From the NCBI GenBank assembly GCA_028278455.1, contig JANQEH010000105.1:1-45121 (forward strand): a DNA stretch of 45,121 nt, in the 5' to 3' direction. Origin of the DNA: a bacterium (lineage in GTDB: Bacteria; SM23-31). Position 1 is the stretch's first letter; the number at the start of each line of letters is the position of its first letter. The translations under genes were made by a program, and so were the position numbers. Below, piece after piece: positions 45,102-45,121 of this stretch. The notes beneath the pieces were generated by a model. That model searched no databases. It was not told the origin of the DNA and saw only the letters and a list, made by a program, of their open reading frames with translations.

Positions 45102-45121
45102 CTAAATCTGGTCTAATTTAT

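Overview
**Organism.** The window looks like a chromosome segment from the Bacteroidota or a close FCB-group relative. The evidence is a TonB-dependent receptor with STN and carboxypeptidase-like domains followed by a DUF4249-type lipoprotein gene, a GH43 enzyme, PD40 beta-propeller lipoproteins, long FtsX/MacB-type permeases ending in 'NPVDSLRYE'-like tails, and palindromic repeats of the 'CHPELVSGS' and 'GTCATTTCGA...AAATCTC' kinds. I cannot name a species. No rRNA, tRNA, CRISPR array, transposase or replication origin was seen.

**Layout.** (1) 1-1.95 kb: the 3' part of an AAA ATPase overlapping an RloB gene, an RloAB/AbiL-like phage-defence pair. (2) 2-4.6 kb: a GH43 glycosidase and an SMP-30-like propeller. 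(3) 4.6-30.4 kb: the core of the window. Six consecutive minus-strand units each have a small PadR regulator followed at once by a roughly 870-residue orphan FtsX/MacB permease with an N-terminal prefix domain. One unit has two permeases, one adds a PD40 lipoprotein and one adds a Tat-exported ATC-hydrolase-like protein. A PilZ-like gene, a metallo-beta-lactamase-fold gene, a repeat-flanked GIY-YIG gene and an HNH nuclease lie between units. (4) 30.5-34.1 kb: a decayed TonB receptor/DUF4249 pair. (5) 34.1-38 kb: an M24 peptidase, a small membrane protein and two tandem paralogous lipoproteins. (6) 38-41.7 kb: a HAD/membrane fusion protein flanked by a repeated AT-rich element, then an unknown membrane-anchored protein. 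(7) 41.7-45.1 kb: a seventh PadR-permease unit, a palindromic repeat pair and a strong bidirectional terminator. In total there are 8 permeases and 7 PadRs, and no ABC ATPase.

**How the parts may work together.** All seven PadR genes are preceded, at the same relative place, by a promoter-like motif TGAAAC-N16-CGTA. Three copies are exact and four differ at one base. This is the consensus known for ECF sigma factors of the Bacillus sigma-W type. At or overlapping each motif are one or two inverted repeats, usually with a 5-nt spacer. Their half-sites differ from unit to unit, as do the residues of the PadR recognition helix. The simplest model is a multi-channel envelope-stress regulon: one alternative sigma factor enables all units, and each PadR holds its own unit down until its own signal appears. 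Rho-independent-type hairpins separate several units, which supports independent control. The regulatory logic is inference; the motifs are directly visible.
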